From NCBI GenBank assembly GCA_910579205.1, contig CAJTTD010000002.1, positions 1-64,000 on the forward strand: a stretch of DNA of 64,000 nucleotides, read 5' to 3'. Below the pieces are notes generated by a model. The model ran no database searches, was not told the origin of the DNA, and worked only from the letters and a program-made list of their open reading frames with translations. How positions within the stretch are numbered: position 1 is the stretch's first letter; every line of letters begins with the position of its first letter. The translations under genes were made by a program, and so were the position numbers. The stretch comes from an uncultured Christensenella sp. (GTDB taxonomy: Bacteria; Bacillota; Clostridia; Christensenellales; Pumilibacteraceae). Shown here in pieces: positions 61,941 to 64,000 of this stretch.

Positions 61941-62942
61941 ATGGATTGGTCGAGCATATGGACGTCGGTCAAGAATTTTTTTACGACTAACGCGTGGAAC
62001 ATCGTGTTGTTTTTTGCCGTAGCGGCGTTGGGCATTATTGCGGTCAAGCTCGTGGTGAACATAGTTAAACGCATATTCGCCAAGAGCAAGATGGAAAAAA
62101 TAGCGCAGCAGTTTATAATCGCCGTAATAAGAGTATTGCTGTATTTGATATTGGCGCTTGTTCTGCTCGGCATAATAGGCGTGCAGATAACGGGCATAGT
62201 TACTGCGCTCAGCGCGTTGCTGTTGGCGGTGGGGCTTGCTCTCGAAAGCAATATCGCCAACCTCGCCAACGGCATAGTCATAGTTGCGACCAAAATGTTC
62301 AAAAAGGGCGATTACATTTCGGTAGGCGGCGTGGAAGGCAGCATTACCGACATAAACTTTTTGTTCACCACGCTCAATACAACGGACAATAAGCGCGTAA
62401 CCATACCCAACAGCGCAATAGTCAACGGCAATGTGTCAAACGCAGGCGCAAACAGCTCGCGCCGCGTGGAGTTTACATTTACCGTAGCGTACGAAACGGA
62501 CGTGGATCTTGTAAAAAAAGTGGTGTCCGATGTTATGAACAGCGACGGAAGGATACTGCTCGATCCCGCGCCCTTCTGCCGTCTTAAAGTTTTGGGGCAG
62601 AGCGGGCTCGATTTCTTTTGCAACTGCTGGTGCGATACGGAGGACTATTGGGACGTTTACTATTACGTAGTGGAGAACGTTTACAACGAGTTCAAGCGCA
62701 ATAATATAACAGTGCCGTACAATCAGCTGGAAGTGCGCAGTCGCACCGACGCCGTTGTTATGCCGTTTGCACATGCGCCGCTGCCGTTGCGTGTGGAAAA
62801 GACAAGGCAAAAAGAACACAAGCTCGACCTCGAAAACGCAAGCTTTTCGCAAGTATTCCATTTAAACGGAAAGGACGGCGAGCGCAAAAAGCGCGGCGGA
62901 AAGGACAAAAAGCAAAAACAAACCGACGGAAAGAACGATTAG
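61941..62942 (+). CDS. MscS-family mechanosensitive ion channel
   Basis: This encodes 333 residues. Three membrane helices (about 20-40, 60-80 and 85-105) lead to the pore-lining helix ALSALLLAVGLALESNIANL and the MscS beta domain (FKKGDYISVGGVEGSI, then TIPNSAIVNGNVSN). It opens under membrane tension to release solutes. The C-terminal 60 residues are Lys-rich and disordered. The ATG at 61941 gives the usual MDWSSIW start but its GGTGGAG lies very close; a TTG at 61908 is an alternative. Confidence 0.93.
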   Translation: MDWSSIWTSVKNFFTTNAWNIVLFFAVAALGIIAVKLVVNIVKRIFAKSKMEKIAQQFIIAVIRVLLYLILALVLLGIIGVQITGIVTALSALLLAVGLALESNIANLANGIVIVATKMFKKGDYISVGGVEGSITDINFLFTTLNTTDNKRVTIPNSAIVNGNVSNAGANSSRRVEFTFTVAYETDVDLVKKVVSDVMNSDGRILLDPAPFCRLKVLGQSGLDFFCNCWCDTEDYWDVYYYVVENVYNEFKRNNITVPYNQLEVRSRTDAVVMPFAHAPLPLRVEKTRQKEHKLDLENASFSQVFHLNGKDGERKKRGGKDKKQKQTDGKND

Positions 62943-62981
62943 TTATCCGTCGGATGCGCGTTGTGTTTTATTGATGCGCTG

Positions 62982-63476
62982 TCAGCGCAGTCTGTAGCTG
63001 TCGGCAATCTCGCCTATAAACAGTGTGTGCGCTCTTCCCGCGTCGAACAGTTTTTCCGTTTGCCTCTCTATCGCTTCGGGCGGGATATGAGCTATCAACT
63101 TGCATTCGACTATCAACCCGCATTCGCCGAGTATGTAGGAATCTATGGAGCGCGCGCGCTTGGGGTGCAAGCCGAGCGTTTCAAACTTGTTGCATTTAAA
63201 GCCCGATATCGTATCGCACAGAGCTATTTCCGTGCGCATGTCGCGGGCGGGAACGTTCAGCGCAAAGCTTTTGGTCTTGCAGATTATCTGGTAAGAATAC
63301 TTGCTGCTCTTGACGGGCAGCGCAAATATCTTCCGTCCCCACAGCTTGCCCACAGCGCCGCCGTGCGTAACCATTATATTCGGCGCTTGAGTGCCGCAAG
63401 TAACAAAAACTCCCGTGGAGTTTACCGTGTTCATCAAAACCGCCGAATCTTTGTCGGTAAAAATCTTTTCGCCCAT
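62982..63476 (-). CDS. Flavin reductase-like (FMN-binding split barrel) protein
   Basis: This encodes 164 residues. The pattern NTVNSTGVFVTCGTQAPNIM and KLWGRKIFALPVKSSKYSYQ, then KSFALNVPARD and FETLGLHPKRA matches the flavin reductase/split-barrel family, which binds FMN and may reduce it or other electron acceptors. The exact role is unknown. ACGGAG precedes the ATG at 63476, and a TTGTAT/TATAAT promoter lies about 65 bases upstream. Confidence 0.85.
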   Translation of the reverse strand: MGEKIFTDKDSAVLMNTVNSTGVFVTCGTQAPNIMVTHGGAVGKLWGRKIFALPVKSSKYSYQIICKTKSFALNVPARDMRTEIALCDTISGFKCNKFETLGLHPKRARSIDSYILGECGLIVECKLIAHIPPEAIERQTEKLFDAGRAHTLFIGEIADSYRLR

Positions 63477-63542
63477 ATAAGCTCCGTAACGATATATCGA
63501 TACGCGTTCTCGGCATGCGCCGTTCGCGCTATCTTAACTATC

Positions 63543-63571
63543 ATTATATCACAGCAAGTTATGGCATACAA
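63543..63571 (-). promoter_or_regulatory. Promoter of the flavin reductase-like gene
   Basis: Leftward TTGTAT (63571-63566), 17 bases, TATAAT (63548-63543). Confidence 0.65.
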
Positions 63572-63618
63572 TAAGTTTTTGAAATTTTTTAAAAAATTTT
63601 CGGTCATTGCTCGCGCGC

Positions 63619-63816
63619 TTATGTAAGGATATTGTCGAAGTCCTCGTCGAATATCTCACACAGTTTGGCGAGCGTCGTAAAATCGGGTTCGCACTTGCCC
63701 TTTTCCCATACGCTTATTGTACGCTGATCTACGCCGAGCAGCTCGGCGAGTTCATACTGCGTCATGCGCTTGCTTTTTCTCAACAAGCGGAGATTATTGG
63801 AAAAGCGTATTACCAT
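63619..63816 (-). CDS. Small XRE-family regulator
   Basis: This encodes 65 residues, a bare helix-turn-helix of the Cro/C1 class (LRLLRKSKRMTQYELAELLG, then VDQRTISVWEKGKCEPDF). It diverges from the zinc-ribbon gene at 63947. The gap contains promoters in both directions and a TACCAAA/TTTGGTA palindrome, so it probably represses itself and its neighbour. The downstream DNA has an AT-rich perfect inverted repeat (63,582-63,599). Confidence 0.88.
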   Translation of the reverse strand: MVIRFSNNLRLLRKSKRMTQYELAELLGVDQRTISVWEKGKCEPDFTTLAKLCEIFDEDFDNILT

Positions 63817-63823
63817 TTAATAG

Positions 63824-63852
63824 TTTATAACCGAATTTTCATGCAAAATCAA
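63824..63852 (-). promoter_or_regulatory. Promoter of the small XRE gene
   Basis: Leftward TTGATT (63852-63847), 17 bases, TATAAA (63829-63824); the ATG at 63816 is only about 7 bases beyond the -10, so the leader is very short or absent. Confidence 0.55.
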
Positions 63853-63856
63853 TATT

Positions 63857-63873
63857 TACCAAATTTTTTGGTA
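63857..63873. promoter_or_regulatory. Palindromic operator candidate
   Basis: TACCAAA and TTTGGTA are perfect 7-bp arms around TTT, placed between the -35 boxes of the two divergent promoters. Confidence 0.55.
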
Positions 63874-63877
63874 TCCG

Positions 63878-63906
63878 TTAGAGATTCATCGCCGCGCGGT
63901 TATAAT
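63878..63906 (+). promoter_or_regulatory. Promoter of the zinc-ribbon gene
   Basis: TTAGAG (63878-63883), 17 bases, TATAAT (63901-63906), with an AAAGGAG ribosome site and ATG at 63947. Confidence 0.65.
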
Positions 63907-63946
63907 ATATCGAGTTATAACGTTTGATAGGCAAAGGAGAAAAAGC

Positions 63947-64000
63947 ATGGCGTATTGCGGTAAGTGTGGGGAAAAGATTAGCGACGGCGCAAAGTTCTGC
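63947..64000 (+). CDS. Zinc-ribbon protein, first 18 codons (runs off the window)
   Basis: Only MAYCGKCGEKISDGAKFC is visible. The CxxC ... FC pattern is the start of a zinc-ribbon domain found at the N-terminus of many clostridial membrane and envelope proteins. The rest lies outside the window. The GGCAAAGGAG site upstream confirms the start. Confidence 0.8.
   Translation, partial: MAYCGKCGEKISDGAKFC

Overview
The window is one contiguous piece of chromosome from a low-GC-lineage Gram-positive bacterium, most likely an uncultured anaerobic member of the Clostridia, with roughly balanced base composition. The evidence is the mix of gene families: arginyl-tRNA synthetase, PdxS/PdxT, LuxS, a DUF1540 protein, a DUF2232 (YybS-like) membrane protein next to rplI, rplM-rpsI with a long leader, many lipoproteins with a classic lipobox, and surface proteins ending in a membrane anchor and a basic tail. 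No Gram-negative envelope genes are seen. Many transcription units have a near-consensus promoter (TTGACA, 17-18 bases, TATAAT), which helps to fix starts.

Layout. 1-2,935: the start of an acidic repeat protein, tRNA-Gly and tRNA-Pro (the 3' end of the latter and its terminator are duplicated 213 bp downstream), an acetyltransferase-like protein and a PHP-family phosphatase. 3,076-7,127: a secreted GH13 amylase/pullulanase-like lipoprotein and a partner starch-binding lipoprotein. 7,267-19,218: mostly housekeeping genes (DUF1540, DUF2232, rplI, pdxS, pdxT, patatin, an anchored metallo-beta-lactamase-fold protein, recF, ychF, argS), broken up by a 57-bp direct repeat and a 71-bp tandem repeat array. 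19,238-22,827: a leftward block of hypothetical proteins, a luxS gene whose promoter predicts a leaderless message, and an XRE regulator. 22,982-27,124: a 1,380-residue BspA-type leucine-rich surface lipoprotein behind an operator-like palindrome cluster. 27,233-29,467: rplM-rpsI, a DUF2804 protein and tRNA-Ser. 29,473-38,380: an accessory region with hairpins, the tail of a serine recombinase, a giant beta-helix surface protein and a purine-rich lipoprotein.

38,381-56,402 is the most interesting region. It is a carbohydrate utilisation locus: a divergent GntR/LacI-type regulator with a palindromic operator, an ABC sugar importer without its own ATPase, an intracellular GH65 phosphorylase, an intracellular GH78 alpha-L-rhamnosidase, a beta-phosphoglucomutase, a surface SGNH esterase, a large membrane-anchored surface protein, and four paralogous proteins of a family I do not recognise. 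Three of the four are lipoproteins and one lacks any export signal. A coherent reading is that a glucosyl-rhamnose-containing glycan is bound and deacylated at the surface, imported, stripped of rhamnose by GH78 and phosphorolysed by GH65 to beta-glucose 1-phosphate, which the mutase converts to glucose 6-phosphate. The four-member family is the best candidate for something undescribed.

56,654-64,000: a small unknown protein, an M3 oligopeptidase, MazG, a dihydrouridine synthase, a cyclophilin, an XRE regulator divergent from a 48-residue small protein with operators inside both promoters, an MscS channel, a flavin reductase-like protein, another XRE regulator, and the start of a zinc-ribbon protein that runs off the window.
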